A stretch of DNA of 64,000 nucleotides from Pseudomonadota bacterium (GTDB lineage Bacteria; Desulfobacterota; Binatia; UBA9968). Under the pieces are notes generated by a model. That model did no database searches. It saw nothing but the letters and a program-made list of their open reading frames with translations, and was not told the origin of the DNA. Position 1 is the first letter of the stretch. Each line of letters starts with the position of its first letter. Shown here one piece after another: positions 15,668 to 23,946 of this stretch. The stretch spans positions 1-64,000 of the forward strand of contig JAJPJQ010000024.1 in the NCBI GenBank assembly GCA_021324155.1. The letters run 5' to 3'. The position numbers and the translations under genes are program-made.

Positions 15668-17368
15668 ATGAAGAAGCGCTGGATCGTTTCCGCGGTCATC
15701 CTCGCATGCGCGGCGTTCGGCTACGTCTGGAGCGCCGAGCAGGCGAAATATCCCGCGCCGCGCTTCCCGTCCTATTTGAAGCCGCCGAAGTCGATCGAGG
15801 ACATCATGCCGTACGCGCGCGCCGCGGTCCGGCAGACCGGCGGACGCACGCCGCTCGGCCTCGCGGAGAAGGGCCAGACGGTTGCGATTTTCACCGAGCC
15901 CAAGGCCGACGAGATGGTCCTGCAGGCCATCAAGCGCGCATACGAAGAGCGCGGGGTTAAAATTCAGATGATCCCCGAGTCGCAGCTTCTAGGCGTGACG
16001 AAGGAAGAGGCGCTGAAATCGGTCAAGGCGCTCCGCTGGTTCACCTCCGAGCAGGGCTACATGGAGGCGCACCGCTGGATTCTGAACGCATTCTCCGATC
16101 CATCGATGCCGAAAAAATGGCTCAAGGAAAAACGGCCCGACCTCTACAAGGCGATGTTCGAGAAAGAGGAGACGCTTTCGCAGGAGCAGGTGGACCTCGC
16201 GCGAAAATTCGGCGGGCGCAATGTCGCGCAGGCGATCGTAAAATATCTAGATCAGCACAAGGAAGTCGACATCGTCTTCTGGCGCCGCGGCGGGCGCACC
16301 AACACACGCCGGCAGATCGAGCCCTATCACAATAAATTATACGGCAACTTCATCTTCGACAACCGCTATGAGCTGATGAACAAGGCATCGACCTTTCCCG
16401 GCGACGTGTGGCGGCTCGTCGAAGAGCGTGTGATCGAGCCGCTACGATGGATCGATCAGGTGCGTGTCAACGATCCCGAGGGCACGAACTTCAGCTTCGA
16501 GGTCGACGAAAAGCAGGCGCTGGCGTGGGCGAAAGGCGCCTATCAGCAGGGCCATCTCTTCATGTTTCCGCACCAGGCGACGGGTCGCTTCCCTTATTCG
16601 GCCGTCGACTACCCGGCATTCACCAAAGAGTATCTCTATCCATCGCTCGTGAAAGTGAACGGCGTTTTCGCCGGCACGGGCAATCACGCCGGCAATTACC
16701 CGCGCATCGAAGTCCATGTCAAGGACGGCTACGTGAGCGAGGTGAAAGGCGGCGGGGTTTACGGCGAGCTGTGGCGCGAATTCTTGAAATATCCCAAGAT
16801 CAACGACCTCAAGTATCCTTATTTCGACCAGCCCGGCTACTGGTGGCTCTACGAGGCGGGCACGGGAACCAATCCGAAATTTTTCAAACGCCCCGACGAG
16901 AACATGGAAGGAGAGAATACCTCCGAGCGCAATAACGCCGGGACGATTCACTGGGGCTTCGGCCTGCGCCTCGACCATGGGCCGCAGGGTCCGGTCGAGT
17001 CGAAGGAATGGGTCGAGTTCGCTAAGCAGAACAATCTGCCGAACGACCACTGGTGGCACATCCACAACACGCTGCCGACTTATCAGGTGAAAATCCGCGG
17101 GACGAAAAGCACATGGGTGACGCTGATCGACAAAGGCGAGGTCGTATCCCTCAAATCGCCGGAGATCCGCGCGCTCGCGTCGCGCTACGGCGATCCGAAC
17201 GAGGTCCTGAGCGACGACTGGGCGCCGTATCTGCCGGGCATCAACGCGCCGGGCCGCTACGAGGACTACGCCAAAGACCCGTGGAAAACCGTCACGATGG
17301 TGATGAAGAAGATCGAGGACGGCAGCTACGAGTATTTTTATCCGAAGAAGACATCGGATAAGCGTTAG
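15668..17368 (+). CDS. Exported M29/NicX-like protein, paralogue 3 of 3
   Basis: 566 residues, signal peptide about 1-22 (MKKRWIVSAVILACAAFGYV, then WSAEQ). Candidate metal ligands, by analogy with the M29 pattern: E348 in NYPRIEV, E367 in GELWREF, E396 in YEAGTGTNP, H428 in TIHWGFG, and H461, H464 and H466 in HWWHIHN. The C-terminal 90 residues (KSPEIRALASRYGDP, PYLPGINAPGRYEDY, KKIEDGSYEYFYP) are nearly identical among the three. Starts 13 bases after paralogue 2 and ends 39 bases before the FtsX-type permease gene. Could be a periplasmic metallohydrolase or an extradiol-type dioxygenase; the sequence does not decide. Confidence 0.75.
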   Translation: MKKRWIVSAVILACAAFGYVWSAEQAKYPAPRFPSYLKPPKSIEDIMPYARAAVRQTGGRTPLGLAEKGQTVAIFTEPKADEMVLQAIKRAYEERGVKIQMIPESQLLGVTKEEALKSVKALRWFTSEQGYMEAHRWILNAFSDPSMPKKWLKEKRPDLYKAMFEKEETLSQEQVDLARKFGGRNVAQAIVKYLDQHKEVDIVFWRRGGRTNTRRQIEPYHNKLYGNFIFDNRYELMNKASTFPGDVWRLVEERVIEPLRWIDQVRVNDPEGTNFSFEVDEKQALAWAKGAYQQGHLFMFPHQATGRFPYSAVDYPAFTKEYLYPSLVKVNGVFAGTGNHAGNYPRIEVHVKDGYVSEVKGGGVYGELWREFLKYPKINDLKYPYFDQPGYWWLYEAGTGTNPKFFKRPDENMEGENTSERNNAGTIHWGFGLRLDHGPQGPVESKEWVEFAKQNNLPNDHWWHIHNTLPTYQVKIRGTKSTWVTLIDKGEVVSLKSPEIRALASRYGDPNEVLSDDWAPYLPGINAPGRYEDYAKDPWKTVTMVMKKIEDGSYEYFYPKKTSDKR

Positions 17369-17407
17369 GCTGGTCCGGAGTCGAACAAGCGTCCGGCTGC
17401 CCAACGC

Positions 17408-20350
17408 ATGAGCATCAAGTTTCATCTCGCCAAGATTCTCGGCCGGCGCGCGGCGCTCGCCTTCGGCATCGTGACGCTTCTCATTGCCGGGCTGCTCGCC
17501 GCGATCAACGTCGCGTCGCGCCATGCGCTGAAGCTCTACATCGAAGACCAGCTCTCGCGCCTGTCGTGGGACATCGCGCTCTACCAAACGACCGAGTTCT
17601 CCGTATCGAAGGACATCACGCCGCGGCTTCGCGCCGTAAACGGCGTCGAGCGCGTGGAGAGTCTGACGTTCCTGCGCTCCAAGCCGCCGCCGGAGGCGGC
17701 GCTCCAGGTCGATCGCAAGCCGCTCGCGTCGCCGTGGGTGTCGATCCTCGCGGCAACCGACCTGTCGCTGCTGCCTTCCGAGGTGCGGCCGAAAGCGGGC
17801 GACAGCGGCGCGCATCTCGCGCTCGTCGGCCCCGAGCAGCAGATGGGGCATGCCTTTCTCGCGCTGCAGGGCGCGAAGAATTTTTCCGTCATCGTCCACA
17901 GCCACAGCAGAAAAGGCGAGGCGGAGCTTTTCGACCTGCCGGTGCGCGGCGTCGTGCGCCTGGAGCGCGCCGAGGTCAACCGCTATTTCATGGACGAGAT
18001 CGGCACGATCTCGTTCGTGCCGTACATCGGCGTCATTCTGGTCATGCCGCACGATTTCGAACGGCTCCGGTGGTTCGACGCGCTCTCGCGCGGCGCGCTG
18101 GGCGGCTCCGGCGATATCCATGCGACCGCCGGCGAATACCTGCCGGAAGTCATCCATCTCGCGCGCGTCGACCGGAAGAAATTGATTTCCGGCTGGGACA
18201 TCCGCGGCTCGGTCGCCAATCTCAAAAGACTACAGACGGATATCGAAGCGCAGGTTAGCTCGCTCGGGCCCACGATCTTCGTCGATAATGCTATCCTCGT
18301 GCTCTTGAACCGCATGGCCGAGATCTCGCGCCTGCTCTACTTCGCGACGCTCTTGATCGCGATCCCACTGCTCGCGATCGCATGGATGCTCGCGTCGAAT
18401 CTTTCCGCGCTGCTAATTTTGAACGAGCGGCGCAAGCTCGGGCTCATGCGGCTGCGCGGCGTGCCGGGCGCGCTGCTCGGGCAGAGTTTATTGCTCTCGA
18501 TCGGCGCCGGCGGCCTCATCGGCGGCGTGATCGGACTCGTTCTCGGCACGCTGCTGCCGCTGGCGCTTTACGAGGGCGGCGCGCTGTCCTGGACGGTGCT
18601 CGGTCACGTTCAGGGGCCGGTGCAGATGCTTCTGTTTCTCGTTGTCGGGCTCGTTTTCGCGTTATGGTCGAGCCGCAAGCTCGTCCACTACGCGACGACG
18701 ATATCGCCGCTGGAGGCGTCGCGGCGCGTCGCGCCGTCGGAGTCGATGGAAGCGGCAATGCGCTTCGGTTCGCTCCAACTCGCCGCCCTTGCTATCGGTC
18801 TTTACAAAGTCGTGAGCTGGGCGGTCGACTTCGATCCGGCGCGGCGCTTTCCGCCCGCCGAAGATGCGTCCGCTTCGTGGATATTTTTCATCAAGTCGCT
18901 GTTCATGCTCGACCGCGCGCTCGACTTCGTCGCGCTGCCGCTCGTGGTCTACGGCATCGTGACGCTGTTCGTTTCACGCCGCAGTTTGATGACCGCGCTG
19001 CTCGCCGCGGTTTCGCGGGTGCTCGGCGGTCCGCTGCGCCGTCTATCGCTGCGGCACATGTCGTTCAAGCCGCACCGCATCGCAAGCTTTTTACTGATCG
19101 TCGCGCTGATGGCGAGCGTCAGCCTCTATCCGAGCATCGGCGCGAGGTCGTTCGAAGACAAGGCGCTGCGCGGCGCGACCGTCGAGGTCGGGAGCGAGCT
19201 GCACATCGCGCTCGGCCCCGGCGACCTCGTACCGGCGGAAAAGCTCGATCAGGGCCTCGGTCCGCAGGCGCAGGCGCTCCGCAGCGCGGTTAAGGAGCGT
19301 CTCGGCGCCGTGCGTGACGACAACATCGTCTCGGTAGACACGATTATCGAGGCGCTGCTGCCGGGCTTTTTCTTCCCCGGCTACGGCCTCAGCGGCGTCC
19401 CGCTTTATCTCATCGACGACCCGGAGCGCTATCTGCAAACGGTCTTTTACGACGAGAAGCTCGGCGTCGGCGGAAATTTCAGCGGCATCATTCGCGACCT
19501 CAAAACCGAGAAAGTCGCCGCTTCGCCGCCGGTCGCCGAGTTCTGGAATCTGGCGGCCGGAGATCCGATCCTGCTCGGCGCCGATACGGAGAAAAAGCCG
19601 GTGCTTGTTCCCGGCGGAGGCGTGATCGGTTTTTTGCCCGGTATGCCGCCGCGCAGCATCGCCGACCGGCAGAGCTTCGTTTCGGCGCGCATTGATTACC
19701 TGAATTACCTCTCTAGCAACGATGCCTATCTGGTTGCGACGGCGGACAATTCGAAGATCGCTAACCTCAAGGTGCTCGTGCCCCGCGTTCTGCTGCTCGT
19801 GCGGCTCAAGCGCGAGCAGGGCGCGGACGCTGCGGTGCAGGCGATCGCCGGCGCGCTCCGCGCGCGGCCGCTGGAAGTACGCGTGCTCGGCCGCGAGCTC
19901 AAGAAGATCGGCGGCGACATGTTCATCTTTCTCGCGCTCGAGAACATGCGCATCTATCTCGTCGGCGGCATGCTGCTCGCGCTGATCGCGATCGGCGCGA
20001 TCGCGCTGACGAATTATTTGGAGGACCGGCGCACGCTCGGGCTGCTCCGCGTGCGCGGCGCGTCGCCCGGGCTTATGTTCAAATTTTTCGCGTTGATGCT
20101 GCTGGCGCCGGCGCTCGCGGGTCTCGTGATCGGCGTCGTGATCGCGGCCATCGCGGGTTTCGGACTGACGAATCTCATATGGGATCTCCGCGAGATCAAG
20201 TCCGTCGTCCATCTCCTTCCGACGCATCTCGTGCTTTCCGGGGCGACCGTTTGGATCGGCGCGGGACTCTTCTTCGTGATCGGCGGCATCGCCCTCTTGT
20301 TCAGCCTGTGGGTATTCCGTCGGTCGGCGCGGGAAAGAATGCTCGAGTAA
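17408..20350 (+). CDS. FtsX/MacB-family ABC permease (two-half, YbbP-like)
   Basis: 980-residue permease with two FtsX-like halves, as in YbbP and fused Lol-type permeases. Such systems (type VII ABC) do not move solutes across the inner membrane; they push lipoproteins or periplasmic substrates by mechanotransmission. Seen: N-terminal helix (about 15-33), a large periplasmic domain (to ~290), helices around 300-430 with the coupling motif RRKLGLMRLRGVPGALLGQS, helices near 495-520 and 555-575, a second periplasmic domain (~576-840), then helices near 845-960 with RRTLGLLRVRGASPGLMFKF. Directly follows the three exported paralogues (39 bases) and precedes its ATPase (16 bases), so those exported proteins are candidate cargo or partners. 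Confidence 0.85.
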   Translation: MSIKFHLAKILGRRAALAFGIVTLLIAGLLAAINVASRHALKLYIEDQLSRLSWDIALYQTTEFSVSKDITPRLRAVNGVERVESLTFLRSKPPPEAALQVDRKPLASPWVSILAATDLSLLPSEVRPKAGDSGAHLALVGPEQQMGHAFLALQGAKNFSVIVHSHSRKGEAELFDLPVRGVVRLERAEVNRYFMDEIGTISFVPYIGVILVMPHDFERLRWFDALSRGALGGSGDIHATAGEYLPEVIHLARVDRKKLISGWDIRGSVANLKRLQTDIEAQVSSLGPTIFVDNAILVLLNRMAEISRLLYFATLLIAIPLLAIAWMLASNLSALLILNERRKLGLMRLRGVPGALLGQSLLLSIGAGGLIGGVIGLVLGTLLPLALYEGGALSWTVLGHVQGPVQMLLFLVVGLVFALWSSRKLVHYATTISPLEASRRVAPSESMEAAMRFGSLQLAALAIGLYKVVSWAVDFDPARRFPPAEDASASWIFFIKSLFMLDRALDFVALPLVVYGIVTLFVSRRSLMTALLAAVSRVLGGPLRRLSLRHMSFKPHRIASFLLIVALMASVSLYPSIGARSFEDKALRGATVEVGSELHIALGPGDLVPAEKLDQGLGPQAQALRSAVKERLGAVRDDNIVSVDTIIEALLPGFFFPGYGLSGVPLYLIDDPERYLQTVFYDEKLGVGGNFSGIIRDLKTEKVAASPPVAEFWNLAAGDPILLGADTEKKPVLVPGGGVIGFLPGMPPRSIADRQSFVSARIDYLNYLSSNDAYLVATADNSKIANLKVLVPRVLLLVRLKREQGADAAVQAIAGALRARPLEVRVLGRELKKIGGDMFIFLALENMRIYLVGGMLLALIAIGAIALTNYLEDRRTLGLLRVRGASPGLMFKFFALMLLAPALAGLVIGVVIAAIAGFGLTNLIWDLREIKSVVHLLPTHLVLSGATVWIGAGLFFVIGGIALLFSLWVFRRSARERMLE

Positions 20351-20366
20351 TTTTTCGGAGGGTTCG

Positions 20367-21065
20367 ATGGCAGAGAACGGGTTTTTCGTCAATCGCGGCG
20401 TCGACGTCAAGGTCGACGGACTCGCGAAAAGCTACCGCACCTCCGCCGAAGAGGTGCGCGCGCTCAAAGGCATCGACTGGCGGATCACCGCCGGCGAAGC
20501 GATCGCGCTCATGGGACCGTCGGGTTGCGGCAAGACGACGCTGCTGAATATTTTGGGCGGTGTCGATCACGCCACCGCGGGCGAGATCGTCGTCGGCGGC
20601 GATACGCTCGGCGCGCTCGGCGAGCGCGAGCTGGAGCGCTATCGGCTTCTCAAGATCGGCTTCGTTTTCCAATTTTTCAATCTCATCCCGACTCTCTCCG
20701 CGTTCGAGAATTTAGAATTGCCGATGCTGATTGCCGGCGTCGCGATCGCCGAGCGCGCGCGCCGCTGCCAGGGGCTGCTCGGCATGGTCGGGCTGGCGGA
20801 GAAGATGCATAAGCGTCCCGAGGAGCTTTCCGGCGGTGAGCAACAGCGCGTGGCCGTCGCCCTCGCGCTGGCGAATGACCCGGCGCTGATCCTCGCCGAC
20901 GAGCCGACCGGCAACCTCGATACCGAGAACACGGCGTCCATTTCGGCGCTGTTCGTTTCGCTCGCCGAGCGCTACGGCAAGACGGTGATCATGGCCAGCC
21001 ACGATCCCAAGGCGGTCGAGCAATTCAGGAAGGTCTACCGTATGCGCGACGGCAGGTTCGAATAG
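20367..21065 (+). CDS. ABC transporter ATPase, LolD/MacB/YbbA type
   Basis: ATPase for the preceding permease, 232 residues. Seen: Walker [13 protein letters not shown] (about residues 51-62), Q-loop [19 protein letters not shown], signature [15 protein letters not shown], Walker [15 protein letters not shown], switch histidine in MASHDP. [17 protein letters not shown] and DEPTGNLD are characteristic of the LolD/MacB/FtsE group and fit an FtsX-type partner. A ribosome site GGAGG lies 9 bases before the ATG. It ends the operon that begins at 12248. Substrate unknown. Confidence 0.93.
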   Translation: MAENGFFVNRGVDVKVDGLAKSYRTSAEEVRALKGIDWRITAGEAIALMGPSGCGKTTLLNILGGVDHATAGEIVVGGDTLGALGERELERYRLLKIGFVFQFFNLIPTLSAFENLELPMLIAGVAIAERARRCQGLLGMVGLAEKMHKRPEELSGGEQQRVAVALALANDPALILADEPTGNLDTENTASISALFVSLAERYGKTVIMASHDPKAVEQFRKVYRMRDGRFE

Positions 21066-21107
21066 AAGGGCATGCCTGCCCGATTCCTGGATTCCCAAAT
21101 ATCGGCG

Positions 21108-21137
21108 TTGACATTCTTTTGTCACCTCGGGTACTAT
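21108..21137 (+). promoter_or_regulatory. Candidate promoter for the ExeA-like operon
   Basis: TTGACA at 21108-21113, 18-base spacer, TACTAT at 21132-21137, giving a start near 21145. The ATG used for the ATPase is at 21215, without a visible Shine-Dalgarno. An ATG at 21148, in another frame and almost at the predicted transcript start, opens a 30-codon reading frame (21148-21240) that overlaps the ATPase start. Confidence 0.4.
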
Positions 21138-21214
21138 CGGACCCCAGATGATTGGAAAGGCTTTGTGTGGTAGCGGCATCTGCGCGGGCAAACCCCTTTC
21201 CAACGGTCCTTTTA

Positions 21215-23176
21215 ATGTCGACGCTGCCAATTTATGGTGAACATTTCGGCTTAACGAGCCAGCCTTTTTCCGTCAGTCCGGACCCAAAATTTCTCTACGC
21301 CAGTCCGAGCCATAAGGAAGGCTTGGCGCAACTGAGCTATGGCATCCAGGCGCGCCGCGGTTTCGTGGTGCTCACGGGCGAGGTCGGCACCGGCAAGACG
21401 ACGCTCATCCGTTCTCTGTTGCAACAACTCGACGACGGCCACACCCGCATCGCGTTTATTTTTACACTGATTCTGAATATCCGCGACTTGCTGCGGACCG
21501 TCTGCGAAGAGTTCGCGCTTGTCGCTCCGAAGGACGCTCCCAAAGATCCGCACGACTATCTCGTGCTCATCAACGAATTCCTGCTGGAATCGTACAAGAA
21601 AAATGTCGGCGTCGCGCTGATTGTGGACGAGGCGCAGAACCTCTCGCACGAGGTGCTCGAAGGAGTGCGGCTGTTGTCGAATTTCGAGACTGCCGAAGAT
21701 AAGCTGCTCCAGGTGCTGCTCGTGGGTCAGCCCGAGCTCGACGCGCGCCTGGCCGAGCCCGAGCTGCGTCAGCTGAAACAGCGCGTAGCACTACGGTGGA
21801 ATCTGAGTCCGCTGAACTTGGCCGAATGCGAGGAATACATCGCGCGGCGTCTCGCGATCGCGGGTGGCCGCGGCACGATTTTTCCCGTCGAGACGATCCG
21901 TGCCGTCTACGCCTATTCAGGCGGCATTCCAAGGCTCATCAACGTGCTCTGCGACAACGGCATGCTCACTGCGTATGCGCTCGACCAGCAAAGCGTGGGG
22001 GTAGCGATTATCAAGGAGGTCGCCCACGATCTCAACCTTAGCTTGACGCCACAAAAACCCGTTCCCCTAAGTACTGCGACGATTCCGATCAAGTTTCCCG
22101 AAGCGCCGGCGGCCGATGCGGAGCCGAAAAGTCCGCCAGCCACGACCACCGCGCCGATTTCACCGCCTCGACTGGTCGATGAAAATCGTACCGCCGCCGC
22201 GGCTACCCGGCCTCGGCCGATGCCGGAGATGCAATCGGCCGGTAAGGCAGCTGTGGAGCGCGCGCAACCGAAGACTCTCGCGCCGATTTCACCGACGCGG
22301 CGGGTCGAGGAAAATAATACTGTCGCTTCGGATGCCCGGCCTCGATCAATGACACAGATGCAATCGGTAGCTAACGCAGCGATGGAGCGCACGCAACCGA
22401 ACACCGTCGCTCCGATTCCACCACCTCGACGGGTCGAGGAAAATCACGCCGTCGCCGCGGACGCCGGGACTCAGCCAAGCACGCAGATGCAATCGGCCGC
22501 TAACGCGGATTCGGAGCCCGCGCCGCCGACGATCGTCGCGCCGATTCCGGCGCCGCTGACGATAGAGGAACGTGGCGTGGTCGCTGCAGAAGCGGAGTCT
22601 CGGCCGGTGCCGCATATCCAATCGGCTGCAAGGGCAGCGCTGGAGGCCGCACAGCAGCGCGCCGCCGAGATTCAGCAGTCGCAGGCGAAATCCCGTGAGA
22701 TGCGCGAAAGACCTTTTCCAAAACCGACTCTCGCACCGAAAGTCGTATCCGCTTTAAAGTCCGAGCCCGCTGCAAAGGTCGTTGCCGAGCCGGAGCCGGC
22801 GGTCGTAGCGAATGAGCCGGAAGCAAAAATCATCGAAGCCGACATAAAAAGATCGGAAGAAATAACCATCGTACCCAAGACAAACCAACCGGAAGAAAAA
22901 GCTGTCGAACACGCCGCGAGCGTCGCCGAGGTCGTTCCGCAGCGATCCATACACCGCATGCTCGCGGCGCTGACGGACGCGATGGGGCCGATGGCCTCAG
23001 TGGTGGTTCGCGATCATGTGGATGCTCTGGGCGAGTCGATGGACAATTTTCCCAAGCAGCGATTCCGCGAGCTGGTGTACTCGACGAGTGGCGAGATTCT
23101 CAGCGAGCCGCTGAGAACGCGCTACGAGAATGTCATGTCGGAAGAGGTCCGCGCGCTCGGTGCATTCGAGGAGTAA
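21215..23176 (+). CDS. ExeA/GspA-like AAA ATPase with 43-residue repeats
   Basis: 653 residues. The N-terminal ~270 residues are an ExeA/TniB-type AAA ATPase: YGEHFGLTSQPFSVSPDPKF start, Walker A TGEVGTGKTTLIR (residues 54-66), Walker B VALIVDEAQNLS (~140-151), sensor VLLVGQPELDARL, and the GGIPRLINVLCDNGML box. In ExeA it helps secretin assembly with a peptidoglycan-binding partner, but no membrane helix or wall domain is visible here. Residues 313-484 are four 43-residue Ala/Pro/Glu-rich repeats, then an acidic linker, then a compact C-terminal domain (AALTDAMGPMASVVVRDHVD ... QRFRELVYSTSGEILSEPLR). ATG 21215 is preferred over an in-frame TTG at 21152. Shares one base with the next gene. 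Confidence 0.82.
   Translation: MSTLPIYGEHFGLTSQPFSVSPDPKFLYASPSHKEGLAQLSYGIQARRGFVVLTGEVGTGKTTLIRSLLQQLDDGHTRIAFIFTLILNIRDLLRTVCEEFALVAPKDAPKDPHDYLVLINEFLLESYKKNVGVALIVDEAQNLSHEVLEGVRLLSNFETAEDKLLQVLLVGQPELDARLAEPELRQLKQRVALRWNLSPLNLAECEEYIARRLAIAGGRGTIFPVETIRAVYAYSGGIPRLINVLCDNGMLTAYALDQQSVGVAIIKEVAHDLNLSLTPQKPVPLSTATIPIKFPEAPAADAEPKSPPATTTAPISPPRLVDENRTAAAATRPRPMPEMQSAGKAAVERAQPKTLAPISPTRRVEENNTVASDARPRSMTQMQSVANAAMERTQPNTVAPIPPPRRVEENHAVAADAGTQPSTQMQSAANADSEPAPPTIVAPIPAPLTIEERGVVAAEAESRPVPHIQSAARAALEAAQQRAAEIQQSQAKSREMRERPFPKPTLAPKVVSALKSEPAAKVVAEPEPAVVANEPEAKIIEADIKRSEEITIVPKTNQPEEKAVEHAASVAEVVPQRSIHRMLAALTDAMGPMASVVVRDHVDALGESMDNFPKQRFRELVYSTSGEILSEPLRTRYENVMSEEVRALGAFEE
22151..22666 (+). 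repeat. 129-base in-frame tandem repeat, four units
   Basis: Units begin at 22151, 22280, 22409 and 22538, each with GC(G/T)CCGATT(T/C)C and coding for 43 residues that open with API(S/P). Every unit keeps an (D/E)EN or EER core near residue 10 and a MQSA or IQSA core near residue 28, with drift increasing toward the last unit. The exact 129-base spacing shows duplication rather than convergent low complexity. Confidence 0.92.
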
Positions 23177-23928
23177 TGATGAGTACAGAAAAAACAGATT
23201 CACGACGTCGAATGGGGCTCAAGTGGCAGATCATGGGCGGTGTGACCTGCGCAATGGTCGTCTTCGGTCTGCTCGTTATCGGGATCGTGCAATACCGCAT
23301 GACCTCTCTGGTGCGGAAGCAGCTCGACCAAAGGGCCCTCGATTTGGCGGTAAATCTCGGCGACAGCGCCGCGGGCCGCGTACTCAAGGGGGAAGTGTTG
23401 GAGTTGTATGCGCTAATCGCGAAATACTCTCTCTCGCCCGGCGTCGCGTACACGATAGTGCGAGACGGACAGGGCGCCGTCGTCGCCAACAGTCTGGGAA
23501 CGCCGACACTGCCGCCGGAACTGAAGGATTCCAGTCGTCCAACGGCCGGTCCGGAGCGCCGCGAGGTCGTCTTCCGCGGCCGGACGGTTTATGAGACCTC
23601 CGTCCCGATGCTTCAGGGCAGGGTAGGGAGTGCGACGGTCGGCTTCTGGGGCGATAGTCTCGCCCAAGAGGTTCGCGGCGCCGTGCTGCCGGTCGTCGGC
23701 CTCATCGTGCTCGCGTTGGCGGCGAGCCTCATTGCGTCGCTTATCGTCGCCAAAGGCATTACTGCGCGCATGCTGCGGCTGAAAGAAGTCGCAGACAAGG
23801 TCAGCAGAGGCGATCTCGAGACGCCTGTCGGAATCGACTCTAATGACGAGATCGGCGATCTCGCGCACTCCGTCGAGCGCATGCGCGCGAGTCTCAGGGC
23901 GGCGATGGCGCGGCTCAGCCGAGCATAA
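23176..23928 (+). CDS. Membrane sensor-like protein with HAMP domain and no output domain
   Basis: 250 residues: short cytoplasmic N-terminus, membrane helix about 19-40 (MGGVTCAMVVFGLLVIGIVQ), extracytoplasmic domain about 45-165 (VAYTIVRDGQGAVVANSLG suggests a small Cache/PAS-like fold), second helix about 167-190, and a HAMP domain about 190-245 (KEVADKVSRGDLETPVGIDS, then NDEIGDLAHSVERM). The protein stops right after HAMP: no kinase, cyclase or methyl-accepting segment follows, and the next frame downstream is an unrelated gene. It overlaps the ATPase stop by one base (ATG at 23176; a second ATG at 23179). It could sense an envelope signal for the ATPase. Confidence 0.78.
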   Translation: MMSTEKTDSRRRMGLKWQIMGGVTCAMVVFGLLVIGIVQYRMTSLVRKQLDQRALDLAVNLGDSAAGRVLKGEVLELYALIAKYSLSPGVAYTIVRDGQGAVVANSLGTPTLPPELKDSSRPTAGPERREVVFRGRTVYETSVPMLQGRVGSATVGFWGDSLAQEVRGAVLPVVGLIVLALAASLIASLIVAKGITARMLRLKEVADKVSRGDLETPVGIDSNDEIGDLAHSVERMRASLRAAMARLSRA

Positions 23929-23946
23929 ACCGAGGTACTTGGTGAA

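Noticed and set aside
16442-18157. 571-codon antisense open frame opposite paralogue 3 and the FtsX permease
   Set aside because: Spans two plus-strand genes, composition is that of a GC-rich shadow, no start context.
22151-22666. CRISPR array or satellite
   Set aside because: Units are 129 bases, contiguous, in frame, without spacers; coding repeats. The 30-base repeats at 9571-9690 are rejected for the same reason.
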